Position numbers and translations under genes: made by a program | Shown: positions 32,100-41,196 of the stretch, piece after piece | Layout of the letters: each line of letters begins with the position of its first letter | Numbering within the stretch: position 1 is the first letter of the stretch | The notes under the pieces: generated by a model | What the model saw: only the letters and a program-made list of their open reading frames with translations | Told to the model about the DNA's origin: nothing | The model's database searches: none | Source: JANXLS01 sp035308565 | GTDB taxonomy: Bacteria; Planctomycetota; SZUA-567; H5-PLA8 | NCBI GenBank assembly: GCA_035308565.1 | Contig: DATGGK010000039.1 | Location: 1 to 64,000 of the forward strand | DNA length: 64,000 nucleotides | Direction of reading: 5' to 3'

Positions 32100-35000
32100 G
32101 TATGGGCGGCCTCCGAATGCGCCGGCGCGGGAAGAAGCGGCGGCGTACCGCTGCCTCCGATTGGGGGCGGAAGCTTGGGCGGCTCTTTTCCGCCGCCCAC
32201 CGGCGGAAGCGAGGGCGGCTGTTGTTCGCTGTCTTCCGAGGACGGCTTGCGCGCACCCATTAATTTCGCGCGCAGCCATTCCATCGCCAGATAAATCACG
32301 GGCGTCGTGTACAGCGTCAGCACCTGGCTTAAGACCAGCCCGCCGATGATGGCGATGCCCAGCGGGCGGCGCAGTTCCGAGCCGGGGCCGGTGCCGACGG
32401 CGAGCGGAACCGCGCCCAGCAGCGCGGCGGCGGTCGTCATCATGATCGGACGGAAGCGCAGCAGACACGCGCGGTAGATCGATTCTTCTGGCGATTGCCT
32501 TTCCTCGCGTTCGGCTTCCAGCGCGAAGTCGATCATCATGATCGCGTTTTTCTTCACGATGCCGATCAGCAGCACGATCGCGATGATGCCGATGATCGAA
32601 AGGTCGTAACCAAAGAGACGCAACGCCAGCAGCGCGCCGACACCGGCGGACGGAAGCGTGGAGAGAATCGTGAAGGGATGAATCAAACTTTCATACAGCA
32701 CGCCCAGCACGATATACACGGCAACGATGGCCGCGAGAATCAAATACGGTTCGCCGGCCAGTGACGATTGAAATTCCGCCGCTTCGCCGGAGAAGGAACC
32801 TTCCAGCGACTCCGGCAGCTTGATTTCACTCTCAGCGACCTTGACGGCCGTGACCGCGTCGCTCAACGCGGCGCCTTTGGCGAGATTGAAACTGATCGTC
32901 ACCGACGAGAACTGAGCCTGATGATTAATGGAGAGCGGCGCAATCGTGCGCGCAAGCGACGCGAAGCTGGAGAGCTTGACCTGCTTGACGGCGTTGGACG
33001 AAACCGGCGTGGGCGTGTTGATCAATGTGCCGCTGGCGGATTGATTGCTGGAACCCCCGGTCGCGACGCCCTGGGTGGCGGCGAGAGCCGGGACATATAT
33101 CTTGTCCAGGCTCTCCGGCGTGAGTTGGAAATTGGGGCTGACTTCCAGAATCACGTGGTATTGATTGAGCTGCGAATAGATGGTGGAAACTTGGCGCTGC
33201 CCAAAGGCGTCATAGAGCGTATCGTTGATCGTCTGCGGCAGCACGCCCAAGCGCGAAGCCTGATCACGGTCGATTTTAAGATCGGCCAGCAAGCCGCCAT
33301 TGACTTGGTCCGTGGCGACGTCTTGAACCACCGGCACCGTGGCCAATTTCGCGGCCAGCTTTGGCGCCCAATCGGCGAGCTCTTTTTTGTCGGCATCGAC
33401 GAGCGTGTACTGGTACTGCGTGCGGCTGGCGCGCGCGCCGATCTGAATGTCTTGCACCAACTGCATGCTGACCGTGACGCCGTGGACTTTTTCCATGGCG
33501 TCGTGCAGCCGCGCGATGACTTCGGGACCGGACGCGCGTTGGCCGTGAGGCTTGAGGACCACGGTGATATGGCCCGTGTTGGGCGTGGTGTTGATGTCGC
33601 CCGCGCCGATAAAACTGTCCACGCCATCCACGTCGGGATCGGCTTTGGCGACGGCGGCGACCTCGTCCTGAAATTTCGCCATCGCGTCGATGGACACGGA
33701 TTGATCGGCATCCGTCGTGATCACAATCAGCCCCGTGTCCTGCTGCGGCAGGAAACCTTTCGGAACTTCGATGTACATGTAAATGGTGAGCACCAGCGTG
33801 CCGGCAGCCACCAGCAGCGTGATCGCGCGATGCCGCAGCACGATCTTTAAACTCCAGTCGTAGAGCGCGAGGACCCTTTTGAACGCGCCTTCAGTAAGTC
33901 GGAAAAACCAGTTGCCTTCGGCATGGTGCGGTTCGCCGTGGCCGCTCCCTTCCGGTCGCGGCTGGCCAGAATGTTTTTCAGGCTTGAGCAAGCGCGCGCA
34001 CATCATCGGCGTGAGTGTCAGCGAAATGATCGCGGAGACCACGATGGCAAACGTCAGCGTCATCGCAAATTCGCGGAAGAGCCGCCCGATGATGCCGCTC
34101 ATAAAGAGCAGCGGAATGAAAACAGCGACCAGCGAGACGGTCAGCGACACGATCGTGAATCCGATTTGTTTTGCGCCTTTGAACGCGGCCTCGAGCGGCG
34201 TTTCGCCCATTTCGATGTAGCGGACGATGTTCTCGATCATCACAATCGCGTCGTCCACGACAAAGCCCGCGGCGATGGTCAGCGACATCAGCGAAAGATT
34301 GTTCAGGCTGTAGCCCCACAGCGACATCACCCCGAAGGTGCCGATGATCGACAGCGGCAGCGCCACGCCGGGGATCACAGTCGCCCACAATTTTCCAAGA
34401 AAGACAAAGATCACCAGCACGACCAGCACAATCGTGATGATCAGCGTCATCTGCACGTCTTCTTTCGACGCGCGGATCGTTTCAGTGCGGTCGGCGAGAA
34501 CTGTCAGCTTGATGCCGGCGGGAATCGAGCGCTGAATCGTCGGGAGCAATTGTTTGATGCGATCGACGGTCTGGATGATGTTCGCACCAGGCTGGCGCTG
34601 AATGTCCACGATCACCGCGGGCTTGCCGTCGTACCATGCGGCGGTCTTGACATTTTCGACGCCGTCGATGGCCGTGCCTAGATCGGAGAGCCGCACCGGG
34701 CCATTGTTGTGATAGGCGATGATGATCGTGCGGTACGACGCCGCGTTCAGGAGCTGGTCATTGGCGTTGATCGTGAACGATTGGTCCTTGCCGTCGAAGC
34801 TGCCTTTGGGCTGGTTGACGTTCATGCGCGTGATGGCCGTGCGCACGTCTTCGAGACTCAGCCCGTAGCTGGCCAGCCGCAGCGGATCGATTTGAATGCG
34901 CACCGCCGGTTTCTGCCGGCCTTGGATCGTGACGAGTCCCACGCCCAGCACTTCGGAAAGGCGCTGATTGAGAATCGTATCGGCGGAGTCGTCCACGCGC

Positions 35001-35461
35001 GAAATGGGGAGCGTCTCGGAAGTCAGCGCAAGCGTGAGGATCGGCTGGTCGGCGGGGTTGACTTTTTTGTAATCCGGCGGATAGGGCAAATCTTTCGGCA
35101 GGACGCCGCCGGCCGCATTAATCGCCGCTTGCACGTCCAGTGCCGCGGCGTCGATGTCGCGCAGCAAATCGAATTGCAGCACAATCTGGCTGGTGCCGAA
35201 TGAACTCGTGGACGTCATCGTCGTCAGTCCGCTGATCTGGCCGAACTGCTGTTCGAGCGGCGTGGTGATGAGTGACGCGATTGTGTCCGGCGACGCCCCG
35301 GGCAGCGCCGTCGTCACGCGCAGCGTCGGGAAGTCCACTTCCGGCAGCGCCGACACCGGCAGCGAGAAGTAGCCCAGCATGCCGGTGAGCAGCACCGCGA
35401 CCGCCAGCAGCGACGTGGCGACGGGCCGCGAAATAAATGGAGCGGAGACGCCGCTGTTCAT
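32096..35461 (-). CDS. RND multidrug efflux inner-membrane pump (MdtB/AcrB family), first pump gene
   Basis: 1121 residues. N-terminus SAPFISRPVATSLLAVAVLLTGMLGYFSLPVSALPEVDFPTLRV is classic HAE1. The TM4 Asp pair is in IAAGFVVDDAIVMIENIVRY. It is longer than its partner for two visible reasons: a Gly/Ser/His-rich cytoplasmic loop near RPEGSGHGEPHHAEG, and a Pro-rich C-terminal tail (QQPPSLPPVGGG, PPLLPAPAHSEAA). A Ser/Thr-rich periplasmic insertion (GVATGGSSNQSASGTLINTP) is also present. It overlaps the adaptor gene upstream and its partner pump downstream by four bases each, making a three-gene translationally coupled operon. Confidence 0.94.
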   Translation of the reverse strand: MNSGVSAPFISRPVATSLLAVAVLLTGMLGYFSLPVSALPEVDFPTLRVTTALPGASPDTIASLITTPLEQQFGQISGLTTMTSTSSFGTSQIVLQFDLLRDIDAAALDVQAAINAAGGVLPKDLPYPPDYKKVNPADQPILTLALTSETLPISRVDDSADTILNQRLSEVLGVGLVTIQGRQKPAVRIQIDPLRLASYGLSLEDVRTAITRMNVNQPKGSFDGKDQSFTINANDQLLNAASYRTIIIAYHNNGPVRLSDLGTAIDGVENVKTAAWYDGKPAVIVDIQRQPGANIIQTVDRIKQLLPTIQRSIPAGIKLTVLADRTETIRASKEDVQMTLIITIVLVVLVIFVFLGKLWATVIPGVALPLSIIGTFGVMSLWGYSLNNLSLMSLTIAAGFVVDDAIVMIENIVRYIEMGETPLEAAFKGAKQIGFTIVSLTVSLVAVFIPLLFMSGIIGRLFREFAMTLTFAIVVSAIISLTLTPMMCARLLKPEKHSGQPRPEGSGHGEPHHAEGNWFFRLTEGAFKRVLALYDWSLKIVLRHRAITLLVAAGTLVLTIYMYIEVPKGFLPQQDTGLIVITTDADQSVSIDAMAKFQDEVAAVAKADPDVDGVDSFIGAGDINTTPNTGHITVVLKPHGQRASGPEVIARLHDAMEKVHGVTVSMQLVQDIQIGARASRTQYQYTLVDADKKELADWAPKLAAKLATVPVVQDVATDQVNGGLLADLKIDRDQASRLGVLPQTINDTLYDAFGQRQVSTIYSQLNQYHVILEVSPNFQLTPESLDKIYVPALAATQGVATGGSSNQSASGTLINTPTPVSSNAVKQVKLSSFASLARTIAPLSINHQAQFSSVTISFNLAKGAALSDAVTAVKVAESEIKLPESLEGSFSGEAAEFQSSLAGEPYLILAAIVAVYIVLGVLYESLIHPFTILSTLPSAGVGALLALRLFGYDLSIIGIIAIVLLIGIVKKNAIMMIDFALEAEREERQSPEESIYRACLLRFRPIMMTTAAALLGAVPLAVGTGPGSELRRPLGIAIIGGLVLSQVLTLYTTPVIYLAMEWLRAKLMGARKPSSEDSEQQPPSLPPVGGGKEPPKLPPPIGGSGTPPLLPAPAHSEAAHT

Positions 35462-37035
35462 TTGGCACCCGTTTTTTCGGTCGTTTTTTCGTCGTGGGGC
35501 CGGATCGCGTTTGATTCAGTGTTGTCCGCTGCATTGCCGTCGGGGTTCGCATTTGCGTCGCGGTTTGTGTTGTCTCCGGTTTTGTTGTCAGCGCCGCCCG
35601 CGGTTTTGTTCTTGGCCGAAACCAATACTTTCATGCCGGATTTCAAACGATCCTGTCCGTTGAGCACGACTTTCTCGCCGGGTTCGAGTCCTTCGGCAAT
35701 GATCGCGCGATTGTCCTGGAAAAGTTCGACTTTGACTTTGCGCGATTCGACCGTTTCGTCAGGCTTGATCACGTAGACGTACAGGCTGTCCGGTCCTTGC
35801 TGCACAGCCGGCCCGGCGACGACCGTCGCGTTCTTTTTCGTTTCGACCAGCAGCCGGATGTTGACGAATCCGCCGGGCCACAGCCGGCTGGACGTGTTTT
35901 GGAACGTGCCCTTGAGCCGAATCGTGCCCGTCGTCTGATCGATCTGGTTGTCGATCAATTCGAGTTCCCCGCGTTCGATTTCGGTTTTGCCATCTTCTTC
36001 GACAGCGATTGCGGGTAATTTTTCTTTGGCCATGCGCGTGCTAATCCGTGCGAAATCCTGCTGCGGCAGCGTGAATATCACCGAGATCGGTTTGATTTGC
36101 GTGACAACTACAAGGCCCGCGGCGTCGGTGTTGTTCGATGCGCTTGCGTGAACGATGTTGCCCACGTCCACCTGCCGCACGCCCGTCCGGCCGTCGATGG
36201 GCGAAGCGATTTTCGTATACGAGAGAAAAGTGTTCGCGTAGCTGATGGCGGCATCGTCGCCCTGGATCGAAGCGTCGTCTCCCTTCACCGCCGCTTCATC
36301 GCCGCGGATCGCCGCTTGATCGGCCAGAATCGAGGCATCGTCGCCTTGCACCGCGGACACCGCCGACTGAATCGCGGCCTCATCGCCCTGCACGGACGCC
36401 TGAAGCTGTTCGACCATCGAGCGCTGATCGCCGACCACTTGCTCGCTGACCGCATCGGCAACCTTCGATTCAACGTAGCGCTTCAAATTAACTTGCGCAT
36501 TGGAAAGGTTGGCCTGATCCTGCGTTTTCTTCGCCTGATTGACCTTGATCATGGATTGGTCCTGATCTTTTTTGGCAATGTCTTGTTTTTCCTTGGCGCG
36601 GTCCTGCTCGGTCTTCGCCTGATCCTGGATTTTCTTCGCTTCGTCCTGCAGCTTTTTCGCGACCGCTTCGTCAAGCTGCGCCTTGTATGGCCGGTCGTCG
36701 AGTTCCGCGAGCAGATCGCCCTTTTTGACATCCTGTCCTTCTTTGAACGCGACGTTGACAAGCTGCCCGTCAATTTGCGGGCGCACGGTTACGGTGTTGA
36801 ACGCTTGAACCGTGCCGAGTCCGTCCAGATAAAGCGGAACATCTCGGCGATGAACCATGACCGGAGTAACTTGCGGGCCAGTCGAAGCGGCGGCAGCGCC
36901 GGCTTTCTTGGGGTCGGGCGAGCCGCCTTCGGCTGTGCCGGCGGCGCGAGAAGTGTTCGAGCCGCGGCCGAAGGCGTACCACCCGCCTCCCGCGGCAAGC
37001 AGCAAAACGACAACAATCACAATACTGCGTCCCAT
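35458..37035 (-). CDS. RND efflux periplasmic adaptor (MdtA-like) with expanded coiled-coil hairpin
   Basis: 525 residues against about 400 for MdtA/AcrA. An N-terminal membrane anchor (SIVIVVVLLLAAGGGWYAFG) is followed by lipoyl-type halves: TVTVRPQIDGQLVNVAFKEGQDVKKGDLLAELD and SYTKIASPIDGRTGVRQVDVGNIVHA. The hairpin between them is about 190 residues. It is built of near-tandem units (KIQDQAKTEQDRAKEKQDIAKKDQDQ) and then of GDDASIQGDDAAI-type repeats, which explain the extra length. Beta-barrel and membrane-proximal domains follow, and the tail is Asn/Asp-rich (NTNRDANANPDGNA). First gene of the operon; it joins the pump pair to an outer-membrane duct encoded elsewhere. A TetR-type palindrome lies about 57 bases upstream. 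Confidence 0.92.
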   Translation of the reverse strand: MGRSIVIVVVLLLAAGGGWYAFGRGSNTSRAAGTAEGGSPDPKKAGAAAASTGPQVTPVMVHRRDVPLYLDGLGTVQAFNTVTVRPQIDGQLVNVAFKEGQDVKKGDLLAELDDRPYKAQLDEAVAKKLQDEAKKIQDQAKTEQDRAKEKQDIAKKDQDQSMIKVNQAKKTQDQANLSNAQVNLKRYVESKVADAVSEQVVGDQRSMVEQLQASVQGDEAAIQSAVSAVQGDDASILADQAAIRGDEAAVKGDDASIQGDDAAISYANTFLSYTKIASPIDGRTGVRQVDVGNIVHASASNNTDAAGLVVVTQIKPISVIFTLPQQDFARISTRMAKEKLPAIAVEEDGKTEIERGELELIDNQIDQTTGTIRLKGTFQNTSSRLWPGGFVNIRLLVETKKNATVVAGPAVQQGPDSLYVYVIKPDETVESRKVKVELFQDNRAIIAEGLEPGEKVVLNGQDRLKSGMKVLVSAKNKTAGGADNKTGDNTNRDANANPDGNAADNTESNAIRPHDEKTTEKTGAK

Positions 37036-37379
37036 TGGTTCTCTCCATCGATCAATTGAATCTATCCGCTGGTCGAAGATTATACACCATAACTGACCGG
37101 TCAGTCATTTATTCTTCACGCCAAAATGCGGAGTTTCAACCCCCTCAAAAAATATCCTCAACTCGACGGCTCTTCAAGAACAGAGACGAGCCGCGCGCGG
37201 CGTCATGACGCAAAAAATGCGCCCCTATAACCGCTCTGTACCGCGCGAGTGGCCCACCCCAGCGGGGTGCCAGACGGGCCTCGCGTCGCATTCTCGATTT
37301 CCACAAACGCGGAGCAATTAGCGCGTAGAATTCTTCTTCCCCTCTCGCCGCCCAGCTTATACCATCCGTGATCCGAACC
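37036..37379. other. Divergent regulatory spacer
   Basis: 344 bases between the efflux operon and the glycosidase gene. It holds the TetR-type palindrome (37092-37105). Around 37228-37290 there is a GC-rich repeat-like segment (GCCCACCCCAGCGGGGTGCC). No gene fits. Confidence 0.6.
37092..37105. promoter_or_regulatory. TetR-family-type operator
   Basis: ACTGACCGGTCAGT is a perfect 14-base palindrome, the usual form of TetR/AcrR operators, placed 57-70 bases upstream of the efflux operon start. No TetR gene is adjacent, so the repressor would act from elsewhere. Confidence 0.6.
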
Positions 37380-39824
37380 ATGCGCGCATTCACCCTCCTC
37401 CTCATTGTCACCTTCGCCCTCCCCGCCGAAGACACACTCATCCGCCTCGACGCACGCGACGCCGGCCGCCCCGTCTCCCGCTTCCTCACTGGCGCCTGCA
37501 TCGAAGACGTCAACCACGAAATCTACGGCGGCATCTACAGCCAGATGCTCTTCGGCGAAAGTTTTCAGGAATCGCCGCGCGTTTCGCCCATCAAGAATTT
37601 CAACGCATTCGAAGGCGATTGGCAGTTCAAAGAAAACATCCTGATCGGTAGCGCCGGCAACGGGCCGAAACTCGTCAGCGGCACAGCGCCGATTTCCGGC
37701 GAAACCGGCGTCGAGGTTTTCTTGCCCGGCAACGCCAACGGCAACGCCGGTCTCATCGTCAATGTCGCTCGCCCCGGCTACGGCGCGGATCGTTTCGACG
37801 GCTACGAAATCTCTCTCGATGCCGCCGCGCAAAAAGTCCGCCTTGGCCGCCACCAGCAGAATTTCAAACTGCTCAAAGAAGCCGCCTGCGCCGTCCCCGC
37901 CGACCAATGGATTCCGCTCGTCGTCAAAACATCCGCCGCGTCGATCGAAATTTCAGTATCGGGAAAAACCGTGCTCGAATTCGCCGACCCGCAACCGCTC
38001 CCCATCGGCAGCGTCGGCCTGCGCCAATGGCAGCGCCCCGCGCGATACCGAAATCTCTGGATCAAAAGCGGCGACCAGCGCACCGAACTTCCATTCGAAC
38101 AATCCGCCAGCGCGAATCTCGCCATCAGCGGAATGTGGTCGCCGGTCACGGCCGCCACCGCGCAATTGCAAGCCTCGCTCGAAACCGCGCAGCCGTTCAT
38201 CGGCACGCAAAGCCAGCGCATCGCCTTCGCCTCAGGCGCAGGCGAAGCCGGCATCGAAAACGAAGGCTTGAACCGCTGGGGGCTCTCCTTCCAGTCCGGC
38301 AAGCCCTATGAAGGTTACGTCTGGCTGCGCGCCGAAAAATCCACCGACGTGACGCTGGCGCTTTGCAACCGAACGTCTTTCAACACGAGCGCCGAAACCA
38401 CTGTCACCGTCTCGAACACAGAATGGCGCCGCTACGATTTCACGCTGACGCCCAATAATTCCGAGTCGTCCGGCTGCTTTGTGATTAAACTCAAAGCACC
38501 CGGCTCCGTCCTCATCGGCCACGCCTTTCTTCAGCCCGGCGACTGGGGCCGCTTCAAAAATCTCCCCGTCCGCCGCGACGTGGCCGAAGGCTTGATCAAC
38601 CAAGGCTGCACCGTCCTGCGTTACGGCGGTTCGATGGTCAATGCCCCCGAATACCGCTGGAAAAAAATGATCGGCCCGCGCGACCGCCGCCCGCCGTACA
38701 AAGGCACCTGGTACCCCTACTCCACCAACGGCTGGGGCATTGTCGATTTTTTGAATCTTTGCGAAGCCGTGAATTTTCTGGCCATCCCCGATTTCAACAT
38801 CGACGAATCTCCGCAAGACATGGCCGATTTCATCGACTACGCCAACGCCCCCGCCGATAGCGTTTGGGGCCGCAAGCGCGCCGCCGACGGCCATCCGCAA
38901 CCGTACAATTTGAAGCACATCGAATTGGGCAACGAAGAGCGCGTCGATCAGGTTTACTTCGAGAAATTCGCCGCCATCGCGAAATCAATTTGGGCGCGCG
39001 ATCCGAACGTGATCCTCGTCGTTGGCGATTTCGCGTACGACCGCGTCATCGCCGATCCGATGCAGTTCACGGGCGCCGCTTCAAAAATCACTTCGCTCGC
39101 CGCGCATCGGAAAACTCTCGACCTCGCTCGCCAGAACAACCGCGAAGTTTGGTTCGATGTTCACGTTTGGACGGATGCTCCGGGCGCATCCCCGTCCCTT
39201 ATCGCGCTCACTTCTTACATTAACGCGCTCGAAAAAATCGCTGCCGGCGCGAAGCACAAAGTTGCCGTCTTCGAATTGAACGCCAACAACCCACGCCAGC
39301 GCCGCGCGCTTTCCAATGCCCAAGCCATCGGCACCATCGAACGCGACGGCCGCCTCCCCGTCGTTACCTCGGCGAATTGTCTCCAGCCCGACGGGCAGAA
39401 CGACAACGGCTGGGACCAGGGCCTGCTCTTCCTCAATCAATCCCAAACCTGGCTCCAGCCGCCAGGCCACGTCACGCAAATGATTTCGAAAAATTATCAG
39501 CCCATTGTCTTGAACGCCGAAATCAAGAACGGCGAAAAGCTCGACGTCACCGCCACGCGCAGCGACGACTCAAAAGCCATCGTGCTGCGCATTGTCAACA
39601 TCGACGACAAACCGCGCACGTGCTCGATTCACCTCGACAATTTTTCTCCCTCCAAATCCACCGCGCAAGTCGAAACCTTATCCGGCCCGCTCGACGCCAT
39701 GAACACCGCCGCGCATCCGATGCAGATCGCGCCAGTGCATTCCGAATGGCGCCACGAAATGAAAGATGGCACCGCAACGTATTCGGTCCAGCCGCACTCC
39801 TTCACCATGATCCGCTTCGAATGA
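37380..39824 (+). CDS. Secreted GH51-like glycoside hydrolase (arabinofuranosidase clan)
   Basis: 814 residues from the ATG at 37380, opening a short signal peptide (MRAFTLLLIVTFALPA); a GTG four codons earlier is also possible. Order: an N-terminal segment with DVNHEIYGGIYSQMLFGESFQ (GH51 opening), an inserted laminin-G/DUF1080-like beta-sandwich (about 45-235), and a carbohydrate-binding CBM4-like domain (about 250-400). The TIM barrel then follows (LINQGCTVLRYGGSMVNAPEYRWK). The acid/base Glu is in HIELGNEERVD (about 519), and the nucleophile Glu is probably in VAVFELNANN (about 632). A C-terminal beta-sandwich closes the protein. It should remove arabinofuranose or related sugars from plant-type polysaccharides outside the cytoplasm. 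Substrate specificity is not decidable. Confidence 0.87.
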   Translation: MRAFTLLLIVTFALPAEDTLIRLDARDAGRPVSRFLTGACIEDVNHEIYGGIYSQMLFGESFQESPRVSPIKNFNAFEGDWQFKENILIGSAGNGPKLVSGTAPISGETGVEVFLPGNANGNAGLIVNVARPGYGADRFDGYEISLDAAAQKVRLGRHQQNFKLLKEAACAVPADQWIPLVVKTSAASIEISVSGKTVLEFADPQPLPIGSVGLRQWQRPARYRNLWIKSGDQRTELPFEQSASANLAISGMWSPVTAATAQLQASLETAQPFIGTQSQRIAFASGAGEAGIENEGLNRWGLSFQSGKPYEGYVWLRAEKSTDVTLALCNRTSFNTSAETTVTVSNTEWRRYDFTLTPNNSESSGCFVIKLKAPGSVLIGHAFLQPGDWGRFKNLPVRRDVAEGLINQGCTVLRYGGSMVNAPEYRWKKMIGPRDRRPPYKGTWYPYSTNGWGIVDFLNLCEAVNFLAIPDFNIDESPQDMADFIDYANAPADSVWGRKRAADGHPQPYNLKHIELGNEERVDQVYFEKFAAIAKSIWARDPNVILVVGDFAYDRVIADPMQFTGAASKITSLAAHRKTLDLARQNNREVWFDVHVWTDAPGASPSLIALTSYINALEKIAAGAKHKVAVFELNANNPRQRRALSNAQAIGTIERDGRLPVVTSANCLQPDGQNDNGWDQGLLFLNQSQTWLQPPGHVTQMISKNYQPIVLNAEIKNGEKLDVTATRSDDSKAIVLRIVNIDDKPRTCSIHLDNFSPSKSTAQVETLSGPLDAMNTAAHPMQIAPVHSEWRHEMKDGTATYSVQPHSFTMIRFE

Positions 39825-39827
39825 GCC

Positions 39828-39900
39828 GCTGTTCCCCTCTCCCTCCGGGAAAGGGCCGACGGGCGTACTCGCCCGCGGGGTGAGGGGAAGGCGCTTGCGG
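39828..39900. repeat. Palindromic repeat family A, long form, second copy
   Basis: Same 70-base element as 6724-6793 (AAGGGCCGACG, GCGTACTCGC, GGGGTGAGGGGAAGGCGC), about 90% identical, placed just after a stop codon. Confidence 0.85.
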
Positions 39901-40000
39901 GAGATGACGCAACCAATTTGACGCAGGTCCCGCGCCAACCATTAACCCCGTTACGCCCGCGCGCCTCAAGTGTATACTCTTATCGTCGCAAAAGCTGTAT

Positions 40001-40050
40001 GAACCCTTGACCCTTGACCCTTGAACCTTGAATCTTGAATTTTGAACCCC
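40001..40050. repeat. Heptanucleotide tandem repeat tract
   Basis: Seven units grading from CCCTTGA to ACCTTGA, ATCTTGA and ATTTTGA, ending eleven bases before the next start codon, so the gene's leader is made of this repeat. Confidence 0.9.
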
Positions 40051-40060
40051 GAGGTACCCC

Positions 40061-41125
40061 ATGAAACTCATCCTTCCCCTCATCCTCGTCTACGCGCTAA
40101 ATCTTTCCGCCACCGACATCCCCCTCAACCCCGCCAAAACCGATCCCGGCATGGAAGTCGGCCAGTGGTCCACCGAACCGTGGAGCAACTCCGGCTCGGT
40201 CGAAAAGCAGAGCATCAACGACCAGAAAATGATGCAGGTCCTTTATACCGGCGGCAAAAACGACAAAGCCGCGTTCAAGCACCTCACCAGCTTCGGCCTC
40301 AATCCCAAGGGCAAAATCAAACTCCACGTCTACACCGCCGAAGAAAAGCCGCCGCAGGTCGCCATCGCGCTTTCCACGACGCTCGCCTACAAATGGCACG
40401 AATCCAAATGGCGCGACTTAAAAAAGGGATGGAACGCACTCGAATTCGACGTCGGCACAAGCGATTGGAAGACTGAAGCTTCCGGCTGGAAATTCAGCGT
40501 CTCCGTCGAACCGCCCAATGACGTGCGCGCCGTCGATTTCATCGTTTTCAACGGCGACAAAACCGGCGTGCTGTACGTGCAAGGCTGGAGCTACGACGCC
40601 GACGAAACCGGCGAAAAAATCAAGACTTTCATGCAGGACATACAAAGCGAAGACGCCTCCAAGCGCGAACTCGCCGAGAAAGCCCTCGTCGCCATCGGCC
40701 GCCCCGCGCTCGAAGCCCTTCACCAGATCGCCGACAACGACCGCCCCGAAGTCCTGCTGCGCGCCGCCAGCGCCATCCGCCAAATCGAAGCCATCCCCGA
40801 AGCCAAGCCCGCCGATCCGACGATTTTGGAGGCCATCGAAAAGCAAAAGGAGGAGCAATCTTTCGACGAAACCCGCCGCCGCGCCGAATACACGCTGCGC
40901 GGCATCGACACCGAACGCCAGCGCATCGAATCCCTTTTCAAAGACGCGCAGGAGGAAGTCACCGCCGGCAAGAAGCAGTTAGCCGATCTCAAATTCACCG
41001 AAGACGAAAAGAAAAAAGATTTCGCCGATACCGTCGAAAAACTGGAAAAGCTGCTCAAAGAGATCGAGCCGCTGAGCAAAATCGACGTGCCCAAAAAAGA
41101 GGTCGAGCCGAAGAAGAAAAAGTAA
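40061..41125 (+). CDS. Secreted protein: beta-sandwich, HEAT-like segment and coiled coil
   Basis: 354 residues with GAGG eight bases before the ATG and a signal peptide (MKLILPLILVYALNLSA). Residues 20-185 look like a jelly-roll, CBM-type domain (WSTEPWSNSGSVEKQ, KIKLHVYTAEEKPPQVAIAL, VDFIVFNGDKTGVLYVQGWSYD). Residues 200-250 are HEAT-like (SKRELAEKALVAIGRPALEALHQIADN, LLRAASAIRQIEAI). The C-terminal 100 residues form a charged coiled coil ending in KKEVEPKKKK. It follows the GH51 enzyme on the same strand; a role in polysaccharide binding is possible but unproven. I know no named family. Confidence 0.75.
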   Translation: MKLILPLILVYALNLSATDIPLNPAKTDPGMEVGQWSTEPWSNSGSVEKQSINDQKMMQVLYTGGKNDKAAFKHLTSFGLNPKGKIKLHVYTAEEKPPQVAIALSTTLAYKWHESKWRDLKKGWNALEFDVGTSDWKTEASGWKFSVSVEPPNDVRAVDFIVFNGDKTGVLYVQGWSYDADETGEKIKTFMQDIQSEDASKRELAEKALVAIGRPALEALHQIADNDRPEVLLRAASAIRQIEAIPEAKPADPTILEAIEKQKEEQSFDETRRRAEYTLRGIDTERQRIESLFKDAQEEVTAGKKQLADLKFTEDEKKKDFADTVEKLEKLLKEIEPLSKIDVPKKEVEPKKKK

Positions 41126-41135
41126 CACGGGCGCG

Positions 41136-41190
41136 CCTTGTACCGACGGCGTCTCGCCGGCCCGTCGCGCGAAGCGCGACTCCGCCGTTT
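41136..41190. repeat. Palindromic repeat family D with GCGCGAAGCGC unit
   Basis: TTGTACCGACGGCGTCTCGCC then GCGCGAAGCGCGACTCCGCC, between convergent genes. Related to 7330-7384 and 28582-28621. Confidence 0.7.
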
Positions 41191-41196
41191 ACCCTA

